Source: an uncultured Prevotella sp. (GTDB lineage Bacteria; Bacteroidota; Bacteroidia; Bacteroidales; Bacteroidaceae). From it: a stretch of 14,943 bases of DNA. Positions 1-7,846 of the stretch are shown here, in pieces (the stretch's first letter is position 1; every line of letters starts with the position of its first letter). The notes under the pieces were generated by a model. That model made no database searches. It saw only the letters and a program-made list of their open reading frames with translations, and had not been told where the DNA came from. The stretch covers positions 1 through 14,943 of the forward strand of contig CAMUQM010000032.1 of the NCBI GenBank assembly GCA_947095945.1, written 5' to 3'. A program made the position numbers and the translations under genes.

Positions 1-216
1 TTTGGTGGAAGTCCACGTGCAAGTATCAATCTTGCAAAGGCAAGTCGTGCATACGCTTTCATCAAGCATCGTGGTTACGTTGTCCCTGAAGATGTTCGTG
101 CGGTTGCACATGACGTACTTCGTCATAGAATTGGCTTGTCATACGAAGCAGAAGCAACTGATCTTACAACAGAGAAGATTATCAGTGAGATTATTAACAA
201 AGTTCAGGTGCCTTAA
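1..216 (+). CDS. MoxR-family AAA+ ATPase, C-terminal end (5' truncated by window)
   Basis: The first 71 codons read in frame 1 to a TAA at 214-216. The peptide begins FGGSPRASINLAKASR, continues with YAFIKHRGYVVPEDVRAV, then AHDVLRHRIGLSYEAEA, and ends INKVQVP. This is the typical C-terminal lid of MoxR-type AAA+ ATPases; the arginines of the GxSPRA and VLRHRI segments are hallmarks of the family. The Walker motifs lie upstream of the window and cannot be seen. MoxR ATPases are thought to act as chaperone-like remodelling enzymes for the VWA proteins encoded beside them, and here the gene leads directly into a DUF58 and bat gene series. The 50-nt gap to the next gene shows no promoter or strong terminator, so I infer cotranscription. 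A reading frame starting at base 2 is an out-of-frame shadow. Confidence 0.93.
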   Translation, partial: FGGSPRASINLAKASRAYAFIKHRGYVVPEDVRAVAHDVLRHRIGLSYEAEATDLTTEKIISEIINKVQVP

Positions 217-266
217 TCTCCCTTCATATTCTTAGAAGAGTTTAAGAAGCATTCTCATCATATTCT

Positions 267-1139
267 ATGGATACTACTGAATTACTTAAGAAAGTCCGTA
301 AGATTGAAATCAAGACCTTAGGACTAAGCCAGAATATCTTTGCGGGGCAGTATCATTCTGCCTTCAAGGGGCGTGGTATGGCTTTTTCTGAAGTACGCGA
401 GTATCAATATGGTGATGATGTTCGAGATATTGATTGGAATGTAACTGGCCGTTTTCATCGACCTTATGTTAAGGTCTTTGAGGAAGAGCGTGAGTTAACA
501 GTGATGCTGCTTGTAGATGTTAGCGGATCGCTTGATTTTGGCACCTCAGGTCTATTGAAACGTGAGTGTGCAACAGAGATAGCTGCCACCTTAGCTTTTT
601 CTGCCATTCAAAATAATGACAAGATTGGTGTGATTTTTTTCTCGGATCATATAGAGAAGTATATTGCACCGAAGAAAGGACGTAAGCATATTCTTTATCT
701 TATTCGTGAGATGCTTACTTTTACTCCTAATAGCAAGAAAACGAATGTTGGCGTAAGTCTTGAATACCTTAATAAGGTAATGAAGCGCCGCTGTACAGCT
801 TTTGTTATCAGTGATTTTTATACTCGTAAGGATTTTAGTCAAGAACTTAGAATAGCTAATAAAAAACATGATGTAGTAGCAATTCAAGTCTATGATCCTC
901 GAGCAAAAGAAATGCCTGATGTTGGTTTAATGAAGGTTGTAGATGCTGAGACGGGACATGAAATGTATATTGACACACATGATATTCGTTTGCGGAAAGA
1001 ACATAATAAGTATTGGGAGGAACGTGAAATGCATCTACATGAAATGTTAAGTCAGAGTCATGTAGATAGTGTAGCTATAGCAACGGATGATGACTATGTA
1101 AAGATGTTGATGACGTTGTTTTCAAAGAGAAATCGATGA
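267..1139 (+). CDS. DUF58 domain protein (MoxR-associated, VWA-like)
   Basis: This 290-residue cytoplasmic protein has no signal peptide or membrane segment. It carries the DUF58 signature at residues 44-57 (REYQYGDDVRDIDW), followed by a VWA-like core with a DxSxS metal-site motif at D84-S86-S88 (VDVSGS). The length is normal for the soluble DUF58 proteins of Bacteroidetes. DUF58 proteins are almost always encoded next to moxR, as here, and are presumed partners or substrates of that ATPase; the biochemical role is not established. The ATG at 267 gives a conventional N-terminus (MDTTELLKKVRKIEIKT). The stop codon TGA at 1137-1139 overlaps the ATG of the next gene at 1136, which indicates translational coupling inside the operon. 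Confidence 0.93.
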   Translation: MDTTELLKKVRKIEIKTLGLSQNIFAGQYHSAFKGRGMAFSEVREYQYGDDVRDIDWNVTGRFHRPYVKVFEEERELTVMLLVDVSGSLDFGTSGLLKRECATEIAATLAFSAIQNNDKIGVIFFSDHIEKYIAPKKGRKHILYLIREMLTFTPNSKKTNVGVSLEYLNKVMKRRCTAFVISDFYTRKDFSQELRIANKKHDVVAIQVYDPRAKEMPDVGLMKVVDAETGHEMYIDTHDIRLRKEHNKYWEEREMHLHEMLSQSHVDSVAIATDDDYVKMLMTLFSKRNR

Positions 1140-2179
1140 GAAAATATATTGTTATACTTATATTGCTTATCCTGGCTGTTGTAAGCCATGCGCAGGTACA
1201 GGTAACGGCAAGTGTGGATTCTACTCAGATTTTGATAGGTGGACGTTCACACTATTTCATTACTGTATATGCACCTAAGGGGACAAAGATTTCTTTTCCA
1301 GAATACAACAATAAGAAAGAGATTGTCCCTAATATAGAAGTACTTAGTACGCAGACAGACACAGCAGATGCAAATGATAGGTTAAGAATTAGACGTATAT
1401 ATACTATTACTGCATGGGATGCTAAGCGTTATACAATTCCAGCACAGAAAGTTATTATCGGTGGTGAAACTAAGCTGACAGGTAATGTTGCATTAAACGT
1501 TCAATCTATTCCTGTTGATACGGTAAAGAACACACCGATGCCACCTGATGACGTACAAAAGGTTCCTTTCTCATGGAGAGAATGGATTCCTGTAATATTA
1601 TTAGTGGTACTTGCACTTATTCTTATAGGTATAGCCTTCTTTTTTTATAGAAGAATTCGTCACAATAATCATACTTGGAAACCTAAGAAGACACGAGTGT
1701 TATCCATTTATGAACAGGCAAAGCATAATCTTACTGAAATAGCTGCTAATAAAATGTCGTATGAGGAGCAGAAGGCTTATTATACTGATATTACAAATGT
1801 CCTAAGAACATATATTTCACAGCGTTTTAACATTAATGCTTTGGAAATGACCTCTCATGAGATATTGGAAAGCATGGATAACGTATGTGATGCTTCTTAT
1901 ATTGCTGACTTAAGAGTTGTTTTCAATACTGTTGATCTTGTGAAGTTTGCTAAATATTCAACTGATGCAACTTACATGGACTTTTGTTTTGACAGTATTG
2001 TTCGCTTTATTGATAATACAAAGATAGATGAGCCTTCTGTGGTTGTTATTGAACCAAAGGAGGACGTAAAAGATACTCGTTCACATAAGATTATAAAGCT
2101 TTCTATAGGATTGCTCGTCGTAGCATCTATTGCTTTACTTCTTTACGCTGCGTCTGAAGCCTATGCGCTTTTGATGTGA
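1136..2179 (+). CDS. Bat-operon membrane protein with BatD-like cytoplasmic helical domain
   Basis: This 347-residue protein has a signal peptide (residues 1-19, ending SHA-Q), a periplasmic beta-rich region at about 20-145, a transmembrane helix at 151-171, a helical cytoplasmic part at about 185-320, and a second transmembrane helix at about 323-345. It occupies the slot between DUF58 and the first VWA gene, where other bacteria often carry a DUF4381-type membrane protein, and its layout is similar. Residues 185-245 (with YTDITNVLRTYISQRF and ALEMTSHEI) resemble the stretch after the membrane helix of the BatD-like protein encoded downstream, at about residues 490-545. I infer a small BatD-like partner of the VWA proteins; the biochemical function is unknown. 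It overlaps the preceding gene by 4 nt (ATGA), and 19 nt separate it from batA. Confidence 0.85.
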   Translation: MRKYIVILILLILAVVSHAQVQVTASVDSTQILIGGRSHYFITVYAPKGTKISFPEYNNKKEIVPNIEVLSTQTDTADANDRLRIRRIYTITAWDAKRYTIPAQKVIIGGETKLTGNVALNVQSIPVDTVKNTPMPPDDVQKVPFSWREWIPVILLVVLALILIGIAFFFYRRIRHNNHTWKPKKTRVLSIYEQAKHNLTEIAANKMSYEEQKAYYTDITNVLRTYISQRFNINALEMTSHEILESMDNVCDASYIADLRVVFNTVDLVKFAKYSTDATYMDFCFDSIVRFIDNTKIDEPSVVVIEPKEDVKDTRSHKIIKLSIGLLVVASIALLLYAASEAYALLM

Positions 2180-2198
2180 TATAAATAGAATTATTGAA

Positions 2199-3155
2199 AT
2201 GGAATTTGCCAATAGTGGATATCTCCTTTTACTACTTTTGCTAATACCCTATTTATTATGGTATTTTCTTCGTGGTAAAGGAAAAGAACCAACCATGAGG
2301 ATGAGCGATACTTTCGCTTATCAGCATGCCCCTAAAAGTTGGAAGGTGAAATTGATTCATCTCCCTATGGCTTTGCGTTGTATAGTCTACGTATTAGTAG
2401 TTATAGTCTTGGCACGTCCTCAAACTTATAATGCTTGGAATAACAAAGATACTGAGGGAATTGACATCATGCTGACAATGGATATTTCAGCAAGTATGTT
2501 GACTGAGGATGTTTTCCCTAACCGTATGGAGGTTGCTAAGGAAGTAGCTTCTGAGTTTATCAGTAGTCGTCCAAATGATAATATTGGACTTACAATCTTT
2601 GCTGGCGAAGCCTTTACGCAATGTCCAATGACACTTGATCATGCTGCGTTATTGAATCTTCTTCATAATGTTCGTACAGATTTGGTTACGAATGGCTTGA
2701 TGCAAGATGGTACTGCTATTGGTATGGGATTAGCGAACTCTGTTAGTCGCTTAAAAGATTCTAAAGCTAAGAGTAAAGTTGTTATCCTGTTAACTGATGG
2801 TAGTAATAATGTTGGTTCTATCTCTCCAATGACTGCTGCTGCAATAGCAAAGAAGTTTGGTATTAGAGTTTATACGATTGGCTTAGGCAGAGAAACTGGA
2901 GAGGATATAGGTGCCATTGATTATAATACATTGCAAGATATTGCAACGTCAACAGATGGAGAATTTTACAGAGCACAAAGTCAGGCAGAGTTATCAAAAA
3001 TCTATCAGGATATTGATAAACTTGAAAAAACAAAGATGAGCATGAAGTCATACGACTATTTACATGAGGCTTATATGCCTTTTACGTGGTTGGCTTTATT
3101 ACTCTTCTGTTTAGAGTTATTGCTTCGTTGGACCGTCTTTAGACGATTGCCATAA
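2199..3155 (+). CDS. batA: BatA, membrane-anchored von Willebrand A protein
   Basis: This 318-residue protein has two N-terminal hydrophobic helices (about 6-23 and 57-71), a VWA domain at about 87-275, and a C-terminal transmembrane helix at about 295-311. The layout leaves the VWA domain on one face of the inner membrane, probably the cytoplasmic face. The metal-ion-dependent adhesion site is complete: D95, S97 and S99 in MDISASM, T172 in DGTAIG, and D200 in LTDGS. The conserved LARPQ follows the second helix, as is usual for BatA and BatB. Bat proteins were described in Bacteroides fragilis as an aerotolerance operon; later work on related systems gave varied phenotypes, so the exact role is open. 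BatA is paralogous to the next gene, and the order identifies it as BatA. The metal site suggests regulated binding of a partner. Confidence 0.93.
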   Translation: MEFANSGYLLLLLLLIPYLLWYFLRGKGKEPTMRMSDTFAYQHAPKSWKVKLIHLPMALRCIVYVLVVIVLARPQTYNAWNNKDTEGIDIMLTMDISASMLTEDVFPNRMEVAKEVASEFISSRPNDNIGLTIFAGEAFTQCPMTLDHAALLNLLHNVRTDLVTNGLMQDGTAIGMGLANSVSRLKDSKAKSKVVILLTDGSNNVGSISPMTAAAIAKKFGIRVYTIGLGRETGEDIGAIDYNTLQDIATSTDGEFYRAQSQAELSKIYQDIDKLEKTKMSMKSYDYLHEAYMPFTWLALLLFCLELLLRWTVFRRLP

Positions 3156-3212
3156 AGCTTTTATTCAGCTGTTACAATAGATGTTTGCTTGTTTAACAAG
3201 ATTAGTTGAAGA

Positions 3213-4208
3213 ATGTTTAGATTTGATAGTCCCATATATCTGTGGTTGTTATTACTGATACCTTTGTCAGTAACTATCTACTTATATTCCATTCGTAAGT
3301 GTAAGCAACGAATGGCAAAGTTTGGGAACCCTACACTTATACATCAACTTTCTCCAATGACAAGTCAGAAGAGAGGGTGGGTTAAATTTGTGTTAGTAGA
3401 ATTAGTGTTGTTACTCCTTATCCTGATTGTGGCTCGTCCACAGGTTGGTAGTAAGATAGCTACTAATAAAGAGAGAGAAGGTATAGAGACGATTATTGCA
3501 CTTGATATCAGTAATTCCATGTTGGCTGAGGATGTTGCGCCCTCTCGTTTAGAAAAGAGCAAGTTGTTGGTTGAAAACTTGATGAATAAATTTAGTGAAG
3601 ACAAGATAGGATTGATTGTCTTTGCGGGTGATGCTTTCGTTCAGCTTCCAATAACAAGTGATTATGTTTCAGCCAAGATGTTTTTGGATAATATTAATCC
3701 CTCATTAATTGGAACACAGGGAACTGATATTGGCAAAGCCCTTCAGCTTTCAATGAATAGTTTTACACCTAACTCAAAAGTTGGAAAGGCAATTATCCTG
3801 ATAACTGATGGTGAAGACAATGAAGGCGGCGCAGAAGAAATGGCTAAGCAAGCGCAAAGTAAGGGGATTAAAGTCTTTATTTTGGGTATTGGTTCAAAAG
3901 AAGGTGCCACAATTCCTATGCCTGATGGAAGCGAGTTGAAGAGTTCAAATGGAGAACTTGTGATAACACGCCTTAATGAGGATATGTGCAAGCTGATTGC
4001 TACTGCTGGACATGGTGTGTATCTTCATGTCAATAATAGTAGTACTGCGGATGTTGTATTGAGTAGAGAACTTAGTAAATTGCAGAAAGGTAAAATCAAC
4101 AATGTCGTTTATAGCGACTTTGATGAACAGTTCCAAGCTTTGGCATTGTTGGTTGTAATACTGTTGATTGCGGATGTCTTATTACTTGAAAGAAAAAGAC
4201 GTTGGTAA
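3213..4208 (+). CDS. batB: BatB, membrane-anchored von Willebrand A protein
   Basis: This 331-residue paralogue of BatA has the same layout: hydrophobic helices at about 8-25 and 58-74, a VWA domain at about 90-285, and a C-terminal helix at about 308-325 followed by the basic tail ERKRRW. The metal site is complete with D98, S100 and S102 (LDISNSM), T171 (QGTDIG) and D199 (ITDGED). The VARPQ after helix 2 matches the LARPQ of BatA. The start at 3213 (MFRFDSPIYLWLL) fits the family. It lies 57 nt after batA, the longest gap inside the bat cluster. That gap contains a 13-nt palindrome (CTTGTTTAACAAG, 3188-3200), whose one-base centre makes it a poor hairpin but a possible protein site. The batC start follows 4 nt after its stop. 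Confidence 0.93.
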   Translation: MFRFDSPIYLWLLLLIPLSVTIYLYSIRKCKQRMAKFGNPTLIHQLSPMTSQKRGWVKFVLVELVLLLLILIVARPQVGSKIATNKEREGIETIIALDISNSMLAEDVAPSRLEKSKLLVENLMNKFSEDKIGLIVFAGDAFVQLPITSDYVSAKMFLDNINPSLIGTQGTDIGKALQLSMNSFTPNSKVGKAIILITDGEDNEGGAEEMAKQAQSKGIKVFILGIGSKEGATIPMPDGSELKSSNGELVITRLNEDMCKLIATAGHGVYLHVNNSSTADVVLSRELSKLQKGKINNVVYSDFDEQFQALALLVVILLIADVLLLERKRRW

Positions 4209-4212
4209 AGGT

Positions 4213-4899
4213 ATGGTAAAACGACTTTATATCATAATATGTCTGTTGTCGGTGTTTGTTGGTGTTAATGGACAAACATCTAATCAACTTATCAGAGAGG
4301 GAAATAAACTTTTCTCTTCAAAGAACTATGCGCAAGCAGAAATCCTCTATCGTAAAGCAGTTGATAAAGATGCAAATAATGCGATTGCTAATTATAATCT
4401 GGGAAGAAGTCTACAAGCGCAGAAGAAGAACGATGAAGCAAAAAAACTCTATGAGAATGCTGCTAAATTAGAGAAAGACCCTGTTCGTTTATCAAGTAGT
4501 TATAATAATTTAGGAACTATTTTCCAAGACGAACAAGACTATGCAAAAGCTATAGAAGCTTATAAAAAAGCCTTGCGTAGTAATCCTAATCATAAGAATG
4601 CTCGATATAACTTAGAGTTGTGTAAGCGTAAGCAGAAACAACAGCAACAAAATCAGCAATCATCAAATAAGGATAAAAATAAATCTGATAAGGATAAAGA
4701 CAAGAAAAAGAATCAATCTCAGAATCAGAATCAAAAGAATAATAAAAAAAATAAACAAGAGAAAGATAATCAAGGGATGAGCAAAGATAATGCTGAGCAA
4801 CTTCTCAATGCTGTTAAACAGCAAGAAAAAGAGACTCAAGAGCGTTTGTCAAGAGTAATGCGCCAGCCTTCTGATAAAAAACTTGATAAGAACTGGTAA
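4213..4899 (+). CDS. batC: BatC, exported TPR protein with Gln/Asn/Lys-rich tail
   Basis: I place the start at ATG 4213, because it gives a proper signal peptide (MVKRLYIIICLLSVFVGVNG) and follows the batB stop by 4 nt. An in-frame ATG at 4168 would put 15 polar residues before the signal and lies inside batB. The 228-residue protein has three TPR repeats at about residues 24-56, 57-91 and 94-128, visible as the LGxxxxxxxxxxxA pattern. The tail from about 135 to 210 is a low-complexity, highly charged Q/N/K/D region with runs such as KQQQQ and DKDKKKN. BatC is the periplasmic TPR partner of the Bat set; the TPRs imply protein-protein binding. The tail is probably disordered. Its coding sequence is very A-rich, which follows from its composition and need not mean gene transfer. 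The next start lies 10 nt downstream. Confidence 0.9.
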   Translation: MVKRLYIIICLLSVFVGVNGQTSNQLIREGNKLFSSKNYAQAEILYRKAVDKDANNAIANYNLGRSLQAQKKNDEAKKLYENAAKLEKDPVRLSSSYNNLGTIFQDEQDYAKAIEAYKKALRSNPNHKNARYNLELCKRKQKQQQQNQQSSNKDKNKSDKDKDKKKNQSQNQNQKNNKKNKQEKDNQGMSKDNAEQLLNAVKQQEKETQERLSRVMRQPSDKKLDKNW

Positions 4900-4909
4900 T
4901 ATTGAAGTT

Positions 4910-7462
4910 ATGAAACGATATATAATTTTATTTCTATCTCTAATGAGTGTTTGTCTTTTACAAGCACAACGTGTTCGGGTGGCTGCACCTAAACAAGTGA
5001 CAGTAGGAGAGGAATTTCAGGTTGAGTACGTCGTATATACCCAAGATGTTCGTAGATTTCAATTGGGTAAATTATCAAGTGGACTTGAGAAAGTGTTTGG
5101 TCCCGCGACCTCTTCACAATCTAATTATCAATTCATAGATGGGCATGCAAGTAGCTCTTCTTCTGTTTCTTTTACTTATGTATTTATAGCAACTAAGAAA
5201 GGAAATATAAGTATTGGACCTGCTCATATATTTGTGAATGATCAGGAGCTTGCATCTACACCAGTGAAAATTATTGCTACGACTGGTTCTCACGGTACAA
5301 CAAGTGGTGGATACTATGATTCACGTAACGATCCTCGTGCGGCAACTGCTAAGATTACAGCAAATGACTTGTTCATCAAAGTGAGTGCAAATAAGACTAC
5401 TGTTTACGAACAGGAGCCAGTCCTTCTTACCTATAAGGTTTATACAACAAAGAATTTACGCCAGCTTATTGGTAAAATGCCTGATTTAGTTGGTTTTCAT
5501 GTACAAGAAGTTGATTTACCACAACAAAAGACTTTCCATAAAGAGCGTATAGGCAAGCGTTTATATAATTGTGTTACTTGGAGCCAATATGTAATGTATC
5601 CACAAATGACTGGAACATTGCAGGTTCCACCATTGACATTCCATGGTGTCATTCAAGTATCCAATACTTTTAATCCTTTTGAAGCTTTTGGTATTGATGA
5701 TGGTAGTACAAGTTTCAAGAAAGATATTATAGCACCTGGATTAGCAATTAAGGTGTTACCATTACCAAGTCGTCCTGCTGATTTCTCTGGTGGTGTAGGT
5801 CATTTTAATCTTTCCGCACAGCTAAACAAAAAGGAGGTGAAAGCAGGTAATCCTATTACTATCCGAGTTGTTGTTAGTGGAGCAGGAAACTTGAAGTTGA
5901 TTAAGAAGCCAATTATTCAGATTCCTAAGGGATTTGAAGCATTCGATGTAAAGAAAACCGATAAGACTCTGTTAACGACAAAGGGTGCAGAGGGTAATAT
6001 TGTGTTTGACCAAGTAGTAATTCCTCATCAAGAAGGACTTGTTGCTATTCCTCCTGTAAAGTTCTGTTACTATGATTTATCACAGAAGAAATATGTTACA
6101 CTTCAGACTTCTTCTATGGAGTTGAAGGTTTCAAGAGGTGAAGGCACATCAAAAGATATTCTGTCAGTGGATTTACCAAACGAAGATATATTACCATTGA
6201 AGCAAGGAGATAGCTCACTTGATAAGGTCGGTATTTTTTTCTTTGGTTCTGTGGCATACTATATCATTCTTATTTTACTCTTAGGAGCAGGTGGTATCCT
6301 TTCATTCTATTATCGTGACCGTTTTGCACATAGTGTAGATGTGGTTTTGAAACGTGGAAAGAATGCGAACCGTATAGCTTCCAGCCGTTTACATGCAGCA
6401 GAACTTTTGATGTTGAAGAATAAAAATCTCGACTTCTATGATGAGGTTTTGAAGACATTGTGGGGTTATGCGAGTGATAAACTCAATCTTCCTGTTGAGC
6501 TATTATCACGTGATAATATTAGTGAGCATTTTAGTAAGATTAATGTGCCTTATGAGGTCATTGATAAATATATTTCTGCTATTGATGAATGTGAATTTGA
6601 GCGTTATGCTCCTGGTGACGAGAAAGGTAATATGAAACGAACACTTGATGCAGCAATGAAGGCTATAGCTGATATGGAGGAGGCTGTAAAGAAATTAAAG
6701 CCTTCTAAGAAGAAGACGTTCATTCTCTTTTTCTTAGTTTTCTGTATGTCTATCTTCTCTTTGCAATTGTCAGCACAAACAAAGGCGGATGTAGATAAAC
6801 TTTATCAAAAAGGTAATTACATGCAAGCTGTTAAGGGATATGAGAAATTGCTACAGCAGGAAGAATCTGCAGCCTTATATTATAATCTTGGCAATAGCTA
6901 TTATCGCCTTGATAATATTCCTCATGCTGTACTCTCTTATGAACGTGCACAACGTCTTGCGCCAAGTGACGAAGATATCCGTTTCAACCTTCAGTTGGCA
7001 CAATCAAAGACAATTGATAATTTAACTCCAGAGCCAGAGATGTTTTTTGTAACATGGTATAAGACTTTAGTTAATTTCTTGAGTGTTGATAAGTGGGCAA
7101 TTCTCAGTCTTGTATGTTTGTTTATTTCACTTTTAGCACTTGTTGTCTATCTGTTTGTTGAGATTGAGTTTCTAAGAAAGGTATCGAAGGTGGTATTACC
7201 TGTCTTTTTCCTTTTCTTTATTATCAATACATTCTTTGCAATACAGCAGGTGTATTTGTTGGATTCAAAATCTCATGGTATTATCATGACTCCTTCTGCG
7301 GTTGTGAGAAAGACACCTGATCAGAAGTCTGCTGAAGCCTTTATTTTACATGAAGGTTCTAAAGTTAGAATCACGGATAACAGCATGAGTCAATGGACAG
7401 AAATCAAATTAAGTGATGGTCGTCAGGGCTGGATTAAAGCTGATAATGTAGAAGCTATTTAA
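4910..7462 (+). CDS. BatD-BatE fusion protein
   Basis: I choose ATG 4910, because it begins a clean signal peptide (MKRYIILFLSLMSVCLLQAQ); the in-frame ATG at 4883 is inside batC. The 850-residue product starts with a BatD region: periplasmic Ig-like domains at about 21-430, a transmembrane helix at about 441-464, and a cytoplasmic helical domain at about 480-590. It then continues without a stop into a BatE region: a signal-like hydrophobic segment at about 602-623 (KKKTFILFFLVF... ending SAQ), TPRs at about 625-700, transmembrane helices at about 729-752 and 764-785, and an SH3-like domain at about 790-850 (VVRKTPDQKS, GWIKADNVEAI). BatD and BatE were described as separate genes in Bacteroides fragilis. 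The second hydrophobic segment would return the chain to the periplasm, so the fused topology is consistent. A separate BatE could also arise from internal in-frame ATGs at 6656 or 6674. No terminator follows in the first 100 nt. Confidence 0.9.
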   Translation: MKRYIILFLSLMSVCLLQAQRVRVAAPKQVTVGEEFQVEYVVYTQDVRRFQLGKLSSGLEKVFGPATSSQSNYQFIDGHASSSSSVSFTYVFIATKKGNISIGPAHIFVNDQELASTPVKIIATTGSHGTTSGGYYDSRNDPRAATAKITANDLFIKVSANKTTVYEQEPVLLTYKVYTTKNLRQLIGKMPDLVGFHVQEVDLPQQKTFHKERIGKRLYNCVTWSQYVMYPQMTGTLQVPPLTFHGVIQVSNTFNPFEAFGIDDGSTSFKKDIIAPGLAIKVLPLPSRPADFSGGVGHFNLSAQLNKKEVKAGNPITIRVVVSGAGNLKLIKKPIIQIPKGFEAFDVKKTDKTLLTTKGAEGNIVFDQVVIPHQEGLVAIPPVKFCYYDLSQKKYVTLQTSSMELKVSRGEGTSKDILSVDLPNEDILPLKQGDSSLDKVGIFFFGSVAYYIILILLLGAGGILSFYYRDRFAHSVDVVLKRGKNANRIASSRLHAAELLMLKNKNLDFYDEVLKTLWGYASDKLNLPVELLSRDNISEHFSKINVPYEVIDKYISAIDECEFERYAPGDEKGNMKRTLDAAMKAIADMEEAVKKLKPSKKKTFILFFLVFCMSIFSLQLSAQTKADVDKLYQKGNYMQAVKGYEKLLQQEESAALYYNLGNSYYRLDNIPHAVLSYERAQRLAPSDEDIRFNLQLAQSKTIDNLTPEPEMFFVTWYKTLVNFLSVDKWAILSLVCLFISLLALVVYLFVEIEFLRKVSKVVLPVFFLFFIINTFFAIQQVYLLDSKSHGIIMTPSAVVRKTPDQKSAEAFILHEGSKVRITDNSMSQWTEIKLSDGRQGWIKADNVEAI

Positions 7463-7616
7463 GTCTTTGCTATTCAGATGTTTTGTCATATAACAACTGT
7501 TGAACTCAGGAAGAAAACCATTTTCATTCAAGACTGCTATTAGTGTCTTACGATATACACAATAATAAAGATTCTTTTTTCCTTTTTCTTGCCGATGTCT
7601 TTTTACTCATCACGTG

Positions 7617-7668
7617 TGGTGCTGGTGGCAAGCACCGATGGTGCTGATGGTAAACACCAATGGTGCTG
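7617..7668. repeat. 22-bp imperfect tandem repeat, about 2.4 copies, hairpin-forming
   Basis: Unit 1 is at 7617-7638 and unit 2 at 7639-7660, and both begin TGGTGCTG. They differ at 5 of 22 positions. A partial third unit begins TGGTGCTG at 7661. Each unit holds an inverted repeat: GGTGCT (7618-7623) pairs perfectly with AGCACC (7631-7636) across a 7-nt loop, and the same arms in unit 2 (7640-7645 and 7653-7658) pair with one mismatch. The arms can also pair across the unit boundary (AGCACC, GAT, GGTGCT, 7631-7645), so two exclusive folds are possible. The tract is more GC-rich than its surroundings. I see no coding role. Confidence 0.8.
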
Positions 7669-7739
7669 TAGGAATGGAGTCAGATTGTTATTAGAGGGCT
7701 TTGGTACTACTAAAAGCAGAGTAATCTTATATGGTTAGA

Positions 7740-7763
7740 ATCTTGTTTTTCCAACGACAAGAT
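7740..7763. repeat. Inverted repeat, 7-bp stem
   Basis: ATCTTGT (7740-7746) and ACAAGAT (7757-7763) are perfect reverse complements separated by a 10-nt loop. No T-run follows, so it is not a standard terminator. It lies about 25 nt upstream of the promoter candidate for the PAP2 gene and could be an operator-like site, but this is only inferred from position. Confidence 0.4.
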
Positions 7764-7787
7764 GCTATTATCTAATCAAAAAGAGAT

Positions 7788-7818
7788 TTTGCAATTAATA
7801 GTTTGCTAATTAAGTTTT
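7788..7818 (+). promoter_or_regulatory. Candidate Bacteroidetes-type promoter for the PAP2 gene
   Basis: TTTG at 7788-7791 is followed after 19 nt by TAAGTTTT at 7811-7818. This matches the Bacteroidetes consensus (-33 TTTG, 19-21 nt, -7 TAnnTTTG) at all positions but the last. Transcription would begin near 7823-7826, leaving a leader of about 20-25 nt before the ATG at 7847. The same spacing is seen in the gyrA promoter candidate of this window. Confidence 0.5.
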
Positions 7819-7846
7819 TTCGGACAGCAAAAGTAATTAAGAAACG

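Larger units (their letters stand above)
7463..7846. other. Intergenic region between the bat operon and the PAP2 gene
   Basis: This 384-nt stretch has no convincing reading frame on either strand. From 5' to 3' it holds about 150 nt of AT-rich sequence with no clear terminator, a 22-bp tandem repeat (7617-7668), a 7-bp hairpin (7740-7763), and a promoter-like sequence close to the PAP2 start (7788-7818). The bat operon must end somewhere in this region, but I cannot point to a hairpin followed by a T-run. Confidence 0.7.

Noticed and set aside
229..248. Possible hairpin TTCTTA/TAAGAA between moxR and the DUF58 gene
   Set aside because: The stem is six AT-rich pairs with an 8-nt loop and no T-run, and a terminator here would cut an otherwise continuous operon.
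4168..4212. Upstream ATG extending BatC by 15 residues into batB
   Set aside because: The extension is polar, precedes a complete signal peptide, and overlaps batB by 41 nt; the ATG at 4213 fits better.
4883..4909. Upstream ATG extending the BatD-BatE protein by 9 residues
   Set aside because: It lies inside batC and puts MIRTGNIEV before a standard signal peptide that starts at 4910.
1..7462. The moxR/DUF58/VWA cluster as a new defence or ternary ATPase-effector system
   Set aside because: MoxR-VWA pairs occur in some defence systems, but the gene order, membrane anchors, TPR and BatD-type proteins match the known bat operon closely, and no nuclease or other effector is present.
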